Part shown: piece after piece, positions 51,881-61,156 of the stretch
Numbering within the stretch: the first letter of the stretch is position 1
Layout of the letters: every line of letters begins with the position of its first letter
NCBI RefSeq assembly: GCF_024385525.1
Contig: NZ_JANFLU010000001.1
Span: 434,001-498,000 of the forward strand
Reading direction: 5' to 3'
DNA length: 64,000 bases
DNA from: Arthrobacter sp. zg-Y238
GTDB lineage: Bacteria; Actinomycetota; Actinomycetes; Actinomycetales; Micrococcaceae
Translations under genes and position numbers: made by a program
Notes under the pieces: model-generated
Database searches by the model: none
Told to the model about the DNA's origin: nothing
Seen by the model: the letters and a program-made list of their open reading frames with translations, nothing else

Positions 51881-51900
51881 AACGTGATGTACGTCACGTT
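51881..51900. promoter_or_regulatory. 20-bp palindrome upstream of the CUT2 ABC operon
   Basis: AACGTGATGTACGTCACGTT is symmetric except for one base pair, 26 bases before the first ATG of the operon. A second, smaller dyad TTGACTGTCAA lies at 51906-51916. These are good candidates for operator sites. The LysR gene downstream could bind them, but a LacI-type site is also possible. Confidence 0.55.
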
Positions 51901-51926
51901 CAACTTTGACTGTCAATGGAGACCCG

Positions 51927-53096
51927 ATGAGAAGCATGAAGCCGAGAATGAAGGCCGGCGCACTCAGCGCCTTGCTCATTGCCAGCCTCGCTCTGGCATC
52001 CTGCAGTACGGCAACTGCAGAGGATGAACCCGCTGACGCAGAATCCGCTTCGGCAGCACCCTCCGGGAGCACCGACGCGTTGGCCGCCGCCTATGAGGGT
52101 ACGGTCGGCACCCCGCCCACCGAATCGGTTCCAGTCCCCGAAGACCTCACGGTCTGGATTGTCTCCTGCGGACAGTCCCAGGTCACCTGCTCGACACCTT
52201 CCCAAGCTGCGGCGGATGCGGCGGAAGCGATCGGCTGGCAAAGCAACATCTGCGACGGCCAACTCAATCCCAACGGCTGGGCCAGCTGCATCCGTCAGGG
52301 TGTGGGCGCCGACGCGGACGTGATCCTTGTGATGGGCCAGGACTGCTCCAGTTTCCAGGGACCCCTCGAGGAAGCCCGTGCGGCAGGAATCACTACGGTC
52401 GGGGTCGGTGCCAACGACTGTGACATCGACGGCGGCGAGCCGCTGTACTCCGGCATAACCAAGAAGCTGGACGGACTGGACAACGAGCAGTGGTGGAACA
52501 TGGTCGGTAAATTGCAGGCAGACTGGCTGATAGGCCAGACCGACGGCGATCTGAAGCTGCTGGAAGTGACGTTTGCAGACGCCAGGTTCGGACCCTGGAT
52601 CAGCGACGGCCTGAACGCCGCCCTTGCGGACTGTGACACCTGCGAAGTCGTGGGAACACTGCAGCTGAGCAACCAGGACGCGGCGAGCGGCACCATGGCA
52701 CAGAAGCTCTCCACAGCCCTGCTCCAGGCGCCAGATGCCAACGCCATCTCCGTTCCGCTGGACGGCTGGTTCCTGGCAGGTCTCTCGCAGGCCATTGTGT
52801 CTTCCCAGCGTTCCGACGATCTGGCCGTCATCGGCACCTTCGGTCAACGCAGCAACCTGGACCTGATTGCGGCAGGCGAAGGCCAAGACGCATCCGTTAC
52901 CTTCAGCCTGGAGTGGGACGGCTGGTCCGGTGTGGACACCGCGCTGAGGCTGCTGGCTGATCAGGAGATTGCCACCTCCGGCGTTGGGCTCCAGGTGGTG
53001 GACGCGGAAACCAATATGCCCGCCGACGGCACCTCCTTCACATACAACCCGGAAATTGATTTCAAGCAGGCGTATCTGGAGGCTTGGGGCAAGTAG
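51927..53096 (+). CDS. ABC transporter substrate-binding lipoprotein (CUT2-associated)
   Basis: A 389-residue lipoprotein: MRSMKPRMKAGALSALLIAS then the lipobox LALASC (Cys near residue 26) and an acidic Ala/Ser-rich tether. The mature part is a periplasmic-binding-protein type 1 fold with VWIVSCGQSQVTCSTPSQAA, DADVILVMGQDCSS, AAGITTVGVGANDCD and a late SLEWDGWSGVDTALRLL. Unusually many Cys residues (in pairs such as CGQSQVTC and CDTC) suggest disulfides. The ligand is unknown; the neighbouring catabolic genes suggest an aromatic compound or glycoside. Confidence 0.85.
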   Translation: MRSMKPRMKAGALSALLIASLALASCSTATAEDEPADAESASAAPSGSTDALAAAYEGTVGTPPTESVPVPEDLTVWIVSCGQSQVTCSTPSQAAADAAEAIGWQSNICDGQLNPNGWASCIRQGVGADADVILVMGQDCSSFQGPLEEARAAGITTVGVGANDCDIDGGEPLYSGITKKLDGLDNEQWWNMVGKLQADWLIGQTDGDLKLLEVTFADARFGPWISDGLNAALADCDTCEVVGTLQLSNQDAASGTMAQKLSTALLQAPDANAISVPLDGWFLAGLSQAIVSSQRSDDLAVIGTFGQRSNLDLIAAGEGQDASVTFSLEWDGWSGVDTALRLLADQEIATSGVGLQVVDAETNMPADGTSFTYNPEIDFKQAYLEAWGK

Positions 53097-54778
53097 TGGC
53101 TGCGGACAACGAAAACCGCCGTTCCGTGCCCGCGGCAGCCGGGGGCACGGAACGTGCGGATGACCAAGCGGGAGCCGTTGCCTTGGCCGCCTATGGACTG
53201 GTGAAGTCATTCGCCGGCGCCAATGCACTCTCGGGCGTGGACCTGACGGTCAACGGCGGAACCATCCATGCGCTGCTCGGGGGCAACGGGTCGGGCAAAT
53301 CGACACTGATCAAGTGCCTCGCCGGCGTCTACCAGGCCGATGCAGGCATGATCAGCATCCACGGAGAAAACCTTCCGGCCCGGCAGGTGACCCCGCGCCG
53401 CGCTCGTGCCGCCGGACTGAGGTTTGTTCATCAGGATCTTGGCCTGTTCGACTCCCTGAGCGTGGCGGAGAATTTCGCGTTGGATGCGGGCTTCCCCACC
53501 AATCCGCTGCACGGGATCCGTTGGCGGGAATTGCAGAACCGGGTGGACGGGTTGCTTGCGCATTACGCCATAGCGGTCCGGGCAACCGACCGATTGGGTT
53601 CGCTGCGGCCCAGCCAAAAAACCATGGTGGCCGTGGCACGAGCCCTCGCCGACCAGCAGGACAGCGAATACACGCTGCTGCTGGACGAGCCGACGGCGTC
53701 TCTCGCTGAGGACGAGTCCAGGGAACTGATGGCGGCACTGCGCTCCCGTGCCAACCACGGGCAGACAATCGTGCTGGTGACGCACCGTTTCCGTGAAATC
53801 GAGGAAGTTGCAGACCACGTAACAGTGCTCCGCGACGGCATCGTTGCCGGCGGCGGACCCGTGGCTGATACGTCCATCGCTGCCATCGTTGACATGATGT
53901 CGGGCGCCGGACCCGCGGGCTCCGGTCTTACAGCCGGACCCGCCGGACCAGCCGGACCCGTCAGCGAAGAGGCGGTCCTGGGAACTCCGGCGCCTCAGGC
54001 CCCGGGGGCCGGCACGCGGAGCCCCCTCTTCGAAGGCAGGGATCTTTCCAGATACCCGCTGACTGACGTAAACCTTTCGGTGGCGTCTGGTGAAATCGTG
54101 GGCCTGGCCGGGCTGGCCGGTTCAGGCCGCTCTACTGTCCTGCGCGCGATCTTCGGAGACACCTCCCTGGCCGGCGGAAGCATGAGCTTGGACGGATCGC
54201 CCCATGAGCCGTCCTCTCCCGCGGACGCGGTTCGTTCCGGCGTCGTCTTCGTACCGGAAAACCGCCACCGGGATGCAGCCTTCCTGGACCTCGGAGTACG
54301 GGAAAACGCCTCCGCCACCGTCATCGGGCGCTACTGGCGCAGGCTCGTGATGAACCTGCGGATGGAACGCGATGAGACCCACCGGCTGCTGGCCGACCAT
54401 TCGGTTCGCGCTGACGGAATAGAGATCCCGATCAGCAGGCTCTCCGGCGGCAACCAGCAGAAGGTGATCCTGGCACGCTGGTTGCGGCGGAAACCCCGGC
54501 TGCTCCTGCTCGACGAACCAACGCAGGGAGTCGATGTGACCTCCCGCCGGGATATCTACCGGTCGCTGCGGGACATTGCAGCACAAGGGTGCGGAGTGCT
54601 GGTGGCCTCCAGCGACCTCGACGAACTCGCCGAGCTGTGCGACCGGATCCTGGTCCTGGTGGAAGGCCGTATCGTCGCCGATCTTGTCCCCGCGGACACC
54701 GGACGCAGCGAGCTTGCCGCTGCCGTGATGGCCGCAGACCACACCGTCCGTGCCACTCAAGAAGGATCAAAAGACTAA
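53096..54778 (+). CDS. Sugar-type ABC transporter ATP-binding protein (RbsA/MglA-like, two ATPase domains)
   Basis: The GTG start overlaps the upstream stop by one base. The 560-residue protein has two ABC domains: the first with Walker A LGGNGSGKST and Walker B TLLLDEPTAS but a weak signature (LRPSQKTMVAVARALA), joined by a Gly/Pro-rich linker (about residues 265-305) to a second with AGLAGSGRST (degenerate Walker A), SRLSGGNQQKVILARWL and LLLLDEPTQGVD. This asymmetry is normal in RbsA/MglA-type CUT2 ATPases. Confidence 0.92.
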   Translation: MAADNENRRSVPAAAGGTERADDQAGAVALAAYGLVKSFAGANALSGVDLTVNGGTIHALLGGNGSGKSTLIKCLAGVYQADAGMISIHGENLPARQVTPRRARAAGLRFVHQDLGLFDSLSVAENFALDAGFPTNPLHGIRWRELQNRVDGLLAHYAIAVRATDRLGSLRPSQKTMVAVARALADQQDSEYTLLLDEPTASLAEDESRELMAALRSRANHGQTIVLVTHRFREIEEVADHVTVLRDGIVAGGGPVADTSIAAIVDMMSGAGPAGSGLTAGPAGPAGPVSEEAVLGTPAPQAPGAGTRSPLFEGRDLSRYPLTDVNLSVASGEIVGLAGLAGSGRSTVLRAIFGDTSLAGGSMSLDGSPHEPSSPADAVRSGVVFVPENRHRDAAFLDLGVRENASATVIGRYWRRLVMNLRMERDETHRLLADHSVRADGIEIPISRLSGGNQQKVILARWLRRKPRLLLLDEPTQGVDVTSRRDIYRSLRDIAAQGCGVLVASSDLDELAELCDRILVLVEGRIVADLVPADTGRSELAAAVMAADHTVRATQEGSKD

Positions 54779-55839
54779 TGGATAGCAGCCACACACCCCT
54801 CGAGACCCGGGAGGCCAAAGTTCCTGGTCCGGCCGGGCCGGAAAGCTCCCGGGCCCGGCCGCAACGCAGTGCGGGAGGCCGGCTTCTGGGCGCGCATCTG
54901 GAACGTTTTGCCCTCCCGCTGCTGCTGGTCCTGATCATCGCCTTCTTCGGCGTTTTCCCGGCCAGCTCCACTGTCTTTCTCAGCGGAGCCAACGTCTCGG
55001 TGGTGCTGGCAAACCAGTCCGTCGTTACCCTTGTCGCCCTCGCCCTGATATTTCCCCTTGTCGCAGGACACTTTGATTTCTCGGTCGGCGGTATCGCGGT
55101 CCTGAGCAGCGTAGTTACCGCGGCTTCCATGGCGCATTTTTCGCTGCCGCTGTGGCTGTCCTGCCTGCTCGGAGTGGCAGTAGCTGCGGTTGTGGGAGCG
55201 GTAAACGGGCTGCTTGTGGCACGGTTTGGGATGAACGCCTTCGTCTCCACCCTTGGCATGGCCACACTTTTGGGCGGACTCATCCAGTGGTACACCGGCG
55301 GGCTAGCCATCATCGGCGTGGATCCGGTGTTCACGAAGTTCGGCAGCAGCAGCTGGCTGGGCCTGCCGCGGGTGGTGTTCGTGGTGGCAGTGCTCGCTTT
55401 CCTGGCCTGGTATCTCCTGACACATACTCCCTTCGGCCGCTCCCTCTACGCCATTGGGTCCAACAACCGAGCCGCCGTCCTGGTGGGCCTGCCGCTGCGC
55501 CGCTACACACAGACCGCCTTTTGCCTCTCCGGAACCCTGGCCGGGCTGGCAGGAGTCATCCTTGCGGCACGAACGGGCGGGGCCAATGCGGACAACGGAA
55601 CCTACCTGCTTTTCCCTGCCCTGGCAGCTGTCTTCCTGGGAGCAACCGCCATACTGCCGGGCCGCTTCAACGTTGTCGGAACCGTGTTCGGAGTGCTGTT
55701 CGTGGCGGTCAGCGTCAGCGGCCTGACACTGAGCGGCGCTGCCAACTGGGTGGACCAGGTCTTTAACGGCGTGGCTCTTCTTGTCGCCGTCGGGCTGTCC
55801 AGTTATCTCGGCCGGCGCCGTTCGGGCCAAGGGACGTAG
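54778..55839 (+). CDS. ABC transporter permease (RbsC-like, CUT2)
   Basis: The start overlaps the ATPase stop (TAATG). The 353-residue protein has a polar N-terminus of about 40 residues and then eight to ten membrane helices, with VAGHFDFSVGGIAVLSSVVT, NGLLVARFGMNAFVSTLGMA, GRSLYAIGSNNRAAVLVGLP and ARTGGANADNGTYLLFPALA characteristic of BPD_transp_2 permeases. It completes the importer with the binding protein and ATPase. Confidence 0.93.
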   Translation: MDSSHTPLETREAKVPGPAGPESSRARPQRSAGGRLLGAHLERFALPLLLVLIIAFFGVFPASSTVFLSGANVSVVLANQSVVTLVALALIFPLVAGHFDFSVGGIAVLSSVVTAASMAHFSLPLWLSCLLGVAVAAVVGAVNGLLVARFGMNAFVSTLGMATLLGGLIQWYTGGLAIIGVDPVFTKFGSSSWLGLPRVVFVVAVLAFLAWYLLTHTPFGRSLYAIGSNNRAAVLVGLPLRRYTQTAFCLSGTLAGLAGVILAARTGGANADNGTYLLFPALAAVFLGATAILPGRFNVVGTVFGVLFVAVSVSGLTLSGAANWVDQVFNGVALLVAVGLSSYLGRRRSGQGT

Positions 55840-55903
55840 CGAAAGGGCAGCTCAACCACCCCGACGAGAAGAAGGCGGTAGCCGCTCACCTATGCTGTCC
55901 CGC

Positions 55904-56860
55904 ATGAAGTCCATCGATCTGAACCTCCTGCCGACGCTTCAGGCCCTGCTCCGGCTGCGCAATGTCTCGAGGACGGCCGAATACCTGCAGCTGAGTCAGC
56001 CGGCTACAAGTGCCGCGCTTTCCCGGCTGCGCCGCTATTTCGACGACGAACTACTCGTCCGTTCCGGCAGGCACTTCGAGCTCACCCCGCTGGCACAGGA
56101 CCTGGTCCCGCTGGTGGACGAGGCGCTGCAGGGCCTGGACCGGGTCACCGGCATCCGCAGCAGGTTCGATCCCTTCACCAGCGACCGCGAGTTCACCATC
56201 GCAGCGTCGGACTACGCAGCAACGGTGATTCTGGAACCGCTGCGCCGCATCCTGCAGGTCGAGGCACCCGGTGTCAGCGTGAACGTTGTCTCGGGAGATG
56301 CGATGCCCCTGCACCAGGCCGATTTCACCCGCTGCGACCTGATGGTGGGACCCACCGGGTACTCCCTGCCCGGGGAGAAAAAAGCGGTCTTCCGGGACAG
56401 CTTTGTGGCGGTGGTCGATTCCGGGAATCCCATCGTGCTGGCGGAGCCCCTCCGTGCGGAGGACCTGGGCAGGCTCCCGCACGCCGTGGGTAACTTCGGT
56501 GCATCGATCAAAACCCCTGCCGACCTCTTCTGGGAAACGTTGGGGGTTGAACGCCGGGTCGCCGCGCAGGTATCCGGGCTGCTTGCCCTCCCGCTGCTCG
56601 TCGAAGGAACGGACCTGGTGGCGGTGGTTCCGAAAATGCTCGCCCTCAAATCCCAGCGGGGAGCAGGGATTTCGATCATTGAATTTCCCGCGGAGACGGA
56701 ACCCGTGCTGGTGGAGGCCATGTTCTGGCACCCCAGCCGGGCCGAAGACCCGGCGAACCTGTGGCTCCGTTCCGTGGTCCAGCGCGCCTGCGCCCAACGG
56801 CACCCGGAGAACAACGTCGTGACCCGCACGGCGGAGGTCGGCGGGACACCGCGGCCCTGA
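55904..56860 (+). CDS. LysR family regulator (NodD-like group)
   Basis: A 318-residue regulator starting MKSIDLNLLPTLQALLRLRN, with the helix-turn-helix RNVSRTAEYLQLSQPATSAALSRLRRYF, the usual DDELLVRSGRHFELTPLA wing end, and a two-lobed effector domain (REFTIAASDYAATVILEPLR). An upstream ATG at 55892 is an alternative start; neither has a strong ribosome site. It is followed, 5 bases after its stop, by the convergent catabolic operon, and follows the ABC operon; it may control either or both. Confidence 0.88.
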   Translation: MKSIDLNLLPTLQALLRLRNVSRTAEYLQLSQPATSAALSRLRRYFDDELLVRSGRHFELTPLAQDLVPLVDEALQGLDRVTGIRSRFDPFTSDREFTIAASDYAATVILEPLRRILQVEAPGVSVNVVSGDAMPLHQADFTRCDLMVGPTGYSLPGEKKAVFRDSFVAVVDSGNPIVLAEPLRAEDLGRLPHAVGNFGASIKTPADLFWETLGVERRVAAQVSGLLALPLLVEGTDLVAVVPKMLALKSQRGAGISIIEFPAETEPVLVEAMFWHPSRAEDPANLWLRSVVQRACAQRHPENNVVTRTAEVGGTPRP

Positions 56861-56864
56861 CGGT

Positions 56865-57866
56865 TCAGCCCCGCTCCGCGGCGCCGTCGTAACTGCGCGG
56901 CAGACGCTGCCGGGGCCGGGCACGCACCAGGGTGGATGCTTCACGGCGGGGTCCCACGGTGTTGGTGATGGTGCCGATGCCCTCCACCGTCATGCTGACG
57001 CTGTCCCCCGTCTGCAGGGGCGGCGGAGCCTGATCGCCGAGACGTCCCCACAGCTCGGCGAGGCAGCCGCTGCCGCAGGTGCCGGACCCCAGCACATCGC
57101 CCGGAAGCACCCGGGAATCCTGCGAGGCGTAGGCCACCAGCTCGGCAAACGGCCAGCCCATGTTGGACAGCAGGTCCTCGCCGACCCGGGACCCGTTGAC
57201 GTCCACGCTCATCCGCAGGGCCAGGAAACCGTCGGAGTCGTGCCGGTGAGCGAACTCGTCGGCAGTGACAATCCAGGGACCCAGGGTGCCGGCGAAGTCC
57301 TTTCCCTTGCAGGGACCCAGACTGACCTTCATCTCCCGGCGCTGCAGGTCCCGGGCGGACCAGTCGTTAAATACCGTGTAACCGAAGATGTGCTGCTGCG
57401 CCTGCACGGCGCTGAGGTTGCTGCCGCTGCTGCCGCGGACCCGGCCGACGACGGCGGCGACCTCCGTTTCGAAATCCAGTTGGCTGCAGCCGGCCGGGAT
57501 GGGAATCTCTTCACCCGTGGCCCGGATGGTGTGCGGATTGCTGAAGTAGAAGGTGGGGGCCTGATACCACTCCTCCATAACGCCGGGTGCGCCGTCGATG
57601 CTGATCCGCATCCCCTCGACGTGTTCCTCGAAGGCAACAAAGTCCCGCAGGGTGGCCGGGACCAGCGGAGCCAGCAGCACCACGGCGGACAGCGGCGCGG
57701 ACGAGGCGGCTCCGATGACCCGGTCCGCGGTTGCCAGGGTCTCCTCCAACCCGGCCTCGAGCAGGTCGTTGGCAGTCTGTCCCGCGGGAAGTGCGTAGGC
57801 CCGGTCCTCATGGATGAAGCCGGAGCGGACCTCGCCGCCGTCGTTCCAGCGTGCGAGCTTAACCAT
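56865..57866 (-). CDS. Fumarylacetoacetate hydrolase family protein, distal copy in the meta-cleavage operon
   Basis: A 333-residue FAH-superfamily protein beginning MVKLARWNDGGEVRSGFIHE, with GGAAGG before the ATG. The FAH core is FVAFEEHVEGMR, APTFYFSNPHTI, IPIPAGCSQLDFETEVAAVVG (Glu/metal site), FGYTVFNDWSARDLQRREM, GKDFAGTLGPWIVTADEF and GSGTCGSGCLAELWG. Members hydrolyse C-C bonds of beta-diketones or decarboxylate/hydrate oxo acids. It is the last gene of the operon and overlaps the previous one by 8 bases. Confidence 0.88.
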   Translation of the reverse strand: MVKLARWNDGGEVRSGFIHEDRAYALPAGQTANDLLEAGLEETLATADRVIGAASSAPLSAVVLLAPLVPATLRDFVAFEEHVEGMRISIDGAPGVMEEWYQAPTFYFSNPHTIRATGEEIPIPAGCSQLDFETEVAAVVGRVRGSSGSNLSAVQAQQHIFGYTVFNDWSARDLQRREMKVSLGPCKGKDFAGTLGPWIVTADEFAHRHDSDGFLALRMSVDVNGSRVGEDLLSNMGWPFAELVAYASQDSRVLPGDVLGSGTCGSGCLAELWGRLGDQAPPPLQTGDSVSMTVEGIGTITNTVGPRREASTLVRARPRQRLPRSYDGAAERG

Positions 57867-58977
57867 CGATTTCAATTCCTTCCCTAGAAGCGGCAGCACT
57901 GGCTCCGGCCTCTGCACGGCCCGCCCGGACCCCGAGGGCCGCGGCATTGCCGGCGAGGATTTCCTGCTCCTCCCGGACGGAAAGACCGGCGGCTCGAACG
58001 TCCCCTATCGGGTCTTCCGAGCCCATGTCGAACGGATAGTCGGAGCCCAGCAGGATCCGGTCCGCCCCGGCGGCCCCGGCCAGTGCGTGCAGTTCGGCAG
58101 GACTGTGGGTGAGCGAGTCGAACCACAGGCGGCTGATGTACGACGACGGCGGGGCGGCGCAGCCGCGTGCCTCCGGCCGAACCCGCCAGGCATGGTCGGA
58201 CCGGCCGAGCGTGGTGGGCAGGTATCCGCCGCCGTGTGCCGCGATGACCCGCAGCTCCGGATACCGGTCCAGCACCCCGGCGAAGATCAGGTGGGAGAGT
58301 GCGACGGCGTTTTCGGCCGGCTGCGAGACGGTATTCGCCAGGTAGAACCGGTCCAGCCGCTCATCCAGCGAGCATCCGAAAGGGTGCAGGAAAACGAGCG
58401 CGCCGAGTTCTTCGGCCCGGGCCCAGAAAGGCTCCAGGCGAGCGTCGGACAATTCCACGGTCCCGGCGTTCGGCCCCTGTCCCGGGACCCGGTCGAATCC
58501 GGGGGCGTAGGACCCGATTTCCACCCCCAGCAGGCCGCAGTCGAGCACCGCGTGGTCCAGTGCCGCGACCATGGCCTCCGGGTGCTGCAACGGAACCAGG
58601 CCCAGTCCCGCAAGCCGGCCGGGGGCGGACGCCACCAGCTCCATGACCGCGGTGTTCGCGCGGCGGGCGATTTCCCCGCCGAGCTCGGGGCCGGCGAAAT
58701 AGTAATAGTGCGACGGCGAGGGCGAGACCAGCTGCACGTCGACTCCCGCGGCATCCATGTCCGCGAGCCGCCGGGACAGGTCCACCAGCCGCGGCCAGCG
58801 TTCACGGATCATGGCGCCGGAGACTTTCACCGATTCGGGTCCCTGCCGGCGGGCATCGAGCTCCTGGGCAGCAGCAAACTCCGCCGGAGCGCTGGCCGCC
58901 ACATACTCCTGCAGCGCCGGCAGCACCACGTGGGCGTGGACGTCCACGACCGCGGGCCCGGACTTCTTTCCGGTCAT
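57859..58977 (-). CDS. Amidohydrolase family 2 protein, ACMSD/resorcylate-decarboxylase-like
   Basis: A 372-residue TIM-barrel metalloenzyme. The metal-binding HxH is at the N-terminus (VVDVHAHVVLPAL). Then come VDVQLVSPSPSHYYYFAG, GLGLVPLQHPEA, VFLHPFGC (His), VIAAHGGGYLPTTLGR (His) and the Asp in ILLGSDYPFDMGSEDP. The layout is that of amino-carboxymuconate-semialdehyde and gamma-resorcylate decarboxylases, which remove CO2 from aromatic or muconic acids. In this operon it may decarboxylate the substrate before or after ring cleavage. Confidence 0.88.
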   Translation of the reverse strand: MTGKKSGPAVVDVHAHVVLPALQEYVAASAPAEFAAAQELDARRQGPESVKVSGAMIRERWPRLVDLSRRLADMDAAGVDVQLVSPSPSHYYYFAGPELGGEIARRANTAVMELVASAPGRLAGLGLVPLQHPEAMVAALDHAVLDCGLLGVEIGSYAPGFDRVPGQGPNAGTVELSDARLEPFWARAEELGALVFLHPFGCSLDERLDRFYLANTVSQPAENAVALSHLIFAGVLDRYPELRVIAAHGGGYLPTTLGRSDHAWRVRPEARGCAAPPSSYISRLWFDSLTHSPAELHALAGAAGADRILLGSDYPFDMGSEDPIGDVRAAGLSVREEQEILAGNAAALGVRAGRAEAGASAAASREGIEIDG

Positions 58978-60101
58978 GCGGGCTGGCTCACGGTTGCCGC
59001 AACTTTAGCGATCACGCCCGGCACGTCGGCGTCACGCATCCGGCCTTCGAGCATCCACTGTCCCAGCTGCACCGATCCCCCGATGACGGTGCGGGCCCGT
59101 TCCAGCCGTCGCTGCGTGAAGGCCTCCCAGAGTGACTCATCCAGCCTTTCCCGGCTGGTCAACAGATCCGCCAGGACCGCCCCGTCTTCCACGGCCATGG
59201 CCGCTCCCTGGGCAATGGTGGGCGGGCAGCTGTGGGCGGCGTCGCCGATAATCACGGCCCTGCCGCGGTTCCAGGGTCCGTCCACCAAGTGGGCGGTGAA
59301 CCGGGTGTAGTTGATCCGCGCACTGTGGTCCAGGCTGGCCCGGATCTCCGTCCACGGCCCGCCGTAGGCTGCTGCAAGTTCGGTCATGATCTTCGGGCCG
59401 TCCTCCACCCTGCGCTCCTGGGCGTCCTCGACCAGGTAGGCGTACATGCTGTCCTGGCCGGTGGGGCAGTACCCGGCAATGTAGCAGGGCCCGCCGTAGG
59501 TCAGATCGGTGCGGACCACGTCGGCCGGCCGGTCCACGAATGCCCGCCAGATTCCCATCCCGGTGGGCTCCGGTTCGGTGGTGATCCCGATCGCGGCCCG
59601 CACCGTCGAGTGCAGCCCGTCGGCGCCGATCAGCAGGTCATAGGTGAGGCGGTCGCCGTCGTCGGTAATGACCGTGACTGAACCAGCGTCCTGTTCCACC
59701 CCCTTGAGCCGCCTGCCGTAGCTGATCCGCACTCCGGCATCGGCGGCGCGGCGCCTGAGCGCGTCGGTAAGGTCCGGCCGGTACATGCCCAGGGTGGCGG
59801 GCAGGTCCGGCCCGCCGGTCCGGACGTCGTCAACCACGGACAGCACGGTTCCCGCCGGATCCGGTGCGCGGAAGCCGAGCTCGCTGAAGGCGAAGCCCTT
59901 GCTGGCAATCTCGTCCCAGATGCCGAGCTGCCGGAAGATCCGCAGGGCGTTGCCCTGCAGGGTGATGCCGGAGCCGAGCGGGGACGGTGCCGCTTCCTTC
60001 TCCAGCACTTCCACGTCCACGCCCGCGTCGGCCAGCAGAATGCCCGCCGTTAACCCGGCTGCGCCCGAACCGACAATGCCTACCCTGTTCACAGCTGCCA
60101 T
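58974..60101 (-). CDS. FAD-dependent aromatic monooxygenase
   Basis: A 375-residue class A flavin hydroxylase: VGIVGSGAAGLTAGILLADA (GxGxxG), VEVLEKEAAPSPLGSGITLQ, DLLIGADGLHSTVRAAIG (DG motif), and RGRAVIIGDAAHSCPPTIAQGAAMAVED in part (second FAD motif). It resembles salicylate and 3-hydroxybenzoate hydroxylases and would put a hydroxyl on the ring to make the diol for the dioxygenase. Overlaps the amidohydrolase by 4 bases. Confidence 0.9.
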   Translation of the reverse strand: MAAVNRVGIVGSGAAGLTAGILLADAGVDVEVLEKEAAPSPLGSGITLQGNALRIFRQLGIWDEIASKGFAFSELGFRAPDPAGTVLSVVDDVRTGGPDLPATLGMYRPDLTDALRRRAADAGVRISYGRRLKGVEQDAGSVTVITDDGDRLTYDLLIGADGLHSTVRAAIGITTEPEPTGMGIWRAFVDRPADVVRTDLTYGGPCYIAGYCPTGQDSMYAYLVEDAQERRVEDGPKIMTELAAAYGGPWTEIRASLDHSARINYTRFTAHLVDGPWNRGRAVIIGDAAHSCPPTIAQGAAMAVEDGAVLADLLTSRERLDESLWEAFTQRRLERARTVIGGSVQLGQWMLEGRMRDADVPGVIAKVAATVSQPA

Positions 60102-60145
60102 GATGCAAACTCCCTTGTTTTCATTCCGGCGGATTATGTAACGGC

Positions 60146-61156
60146 TTACTTCAAGGCGATGGGATTAACCGGCGAGCCGACGGCACCGGTGATCGGCAGC
60201 GGAGCCGCGGTCAGCAGAAAGTCATATTGGCCGTCCGCCGCGCAGGACGCGGCAAGCTGCTCCGGGTCCCACATTTCGCCCAGATAAAGGCCGAGGTTGG
60301 GGATGGCGATCTGGTGCAGCGGCTGGAACGCGGTGTCGAACTCGTTCGGCCGGACCTCGAAACCCCACGTGTCGGTGGCGATCCCGGCGATCTCGCTGCG
60401 ATGCAGCCAGGGCGCCATGCTGAAGGAAAGCCCCGGCGCCGGCCCGCCCGCATAGTCCCCCCACCCCTGCCGCAGGGTCCGGGCATACTGGCCGGTGCGC
60501 AGCACCACGATGTCACCGCGCCGGATCTCCGAGCTGGGCCCCTGCTTCTCGATGGTGGCCTCGATGTGCTCGGCGGTGATGGCGAATCCGTCCGGCAGCT
60601 CCCCGTCGTCGCTGCCCGCGCCGGGGCCCAGCGCCCGGCCGACGTCGAGCAGCACGCCCCGGGTCACGATCCGGGCCGCCGCGGTCTGGATTCCGGTGAG
60701 CTGGTCACCTTCGCTGGTCACCACCTGCCCCGCCCGCCGGCCGTTCCAGGCCTTTCCCCGGTCGAAAATGTGGCCGAGCCCGTCCCACTGCGTGGAGCAC
60801 TGCAGCGGCATCGCGATGAAGTCGTCGGCTCCTCCGATGCCGTGCGGAAATCCCTGGTTGCCGAACTCGGCTTCCGTGCCCGTGTCGGTCATGGTGTGGA
60901 CGGGGTTGATGCGGCGGCGCCAGCCCTTCTGCGGACCGTCGGTATTGAACGGCTGGGACAGGGAGAAGGTCTGGCCGGTGCGGACCAGCCGGGCGGCCTC
61001 CACCCGCTTGGCCTCGTCGATGAAGTTCAGCGTGCCCAGGACGTCATCCGGACCCCAGCGCCCCCAGTTGTTGTGCGCAGCCGCCATCGCCTCGATGCTT
61101 CCCAGCGCGTCGTCGCGGCGGATCAGCTCCTGGTCTTCGGCATTGATTCCGGTCAC
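60146..61156 (-). CDS. Cyclase family protein (PF04199, kynurenine formamidase-like)
   Basis: A 336-residue protein of the cyclase family: NNWGRWGPDDVLGTLNFIDE, FSLSQPFNTDGPQKGWRRR, FIAMPLQCSTQWDGLGHIFD (metal ligands replace the common HxGTHxD with a QWDGLGH variant), RGVLLDVGRALG, EIRRGDIVVLRTGQYA and GIATDTWGFEVRP. Members hydrolyse N-formyl, amide or lactone bonds. In this operon it may open a lactone or amide made during degradation. Its stop is 44 bases before the monooxygenase start. Confidence 0.85.
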   Translation of the reverse strand: MTGINAEDQELIRRDDALGSIEAMAAAHNNWGRWGPDDVLGTLNFIDEAKRVEAARLVRTGQTFSLSQPFNTDGPQKGWRRRINPVHTMTDTGTEAEFGNQGFPHGIGGADDFIAMPLQCSTQWDGLGHIFDRGKAWNGRRAGQVVTSEGDQLTGIQTAAARIVTRGVLLDVGRALGPGAGSDDGELPDGFAITAEHIEATIEKQGPSSEIRRGDIVVLRTGQYARTLRQGWGDYAGGPAPGLSFSMAPWLHRSEIAGIATDTWGFEVRPNEFDTAFQPLHQIAIPNLGLYLGEMWDPEQLAASCAADGQYDFLLTAAPLPITGAVGSPVNPIALK

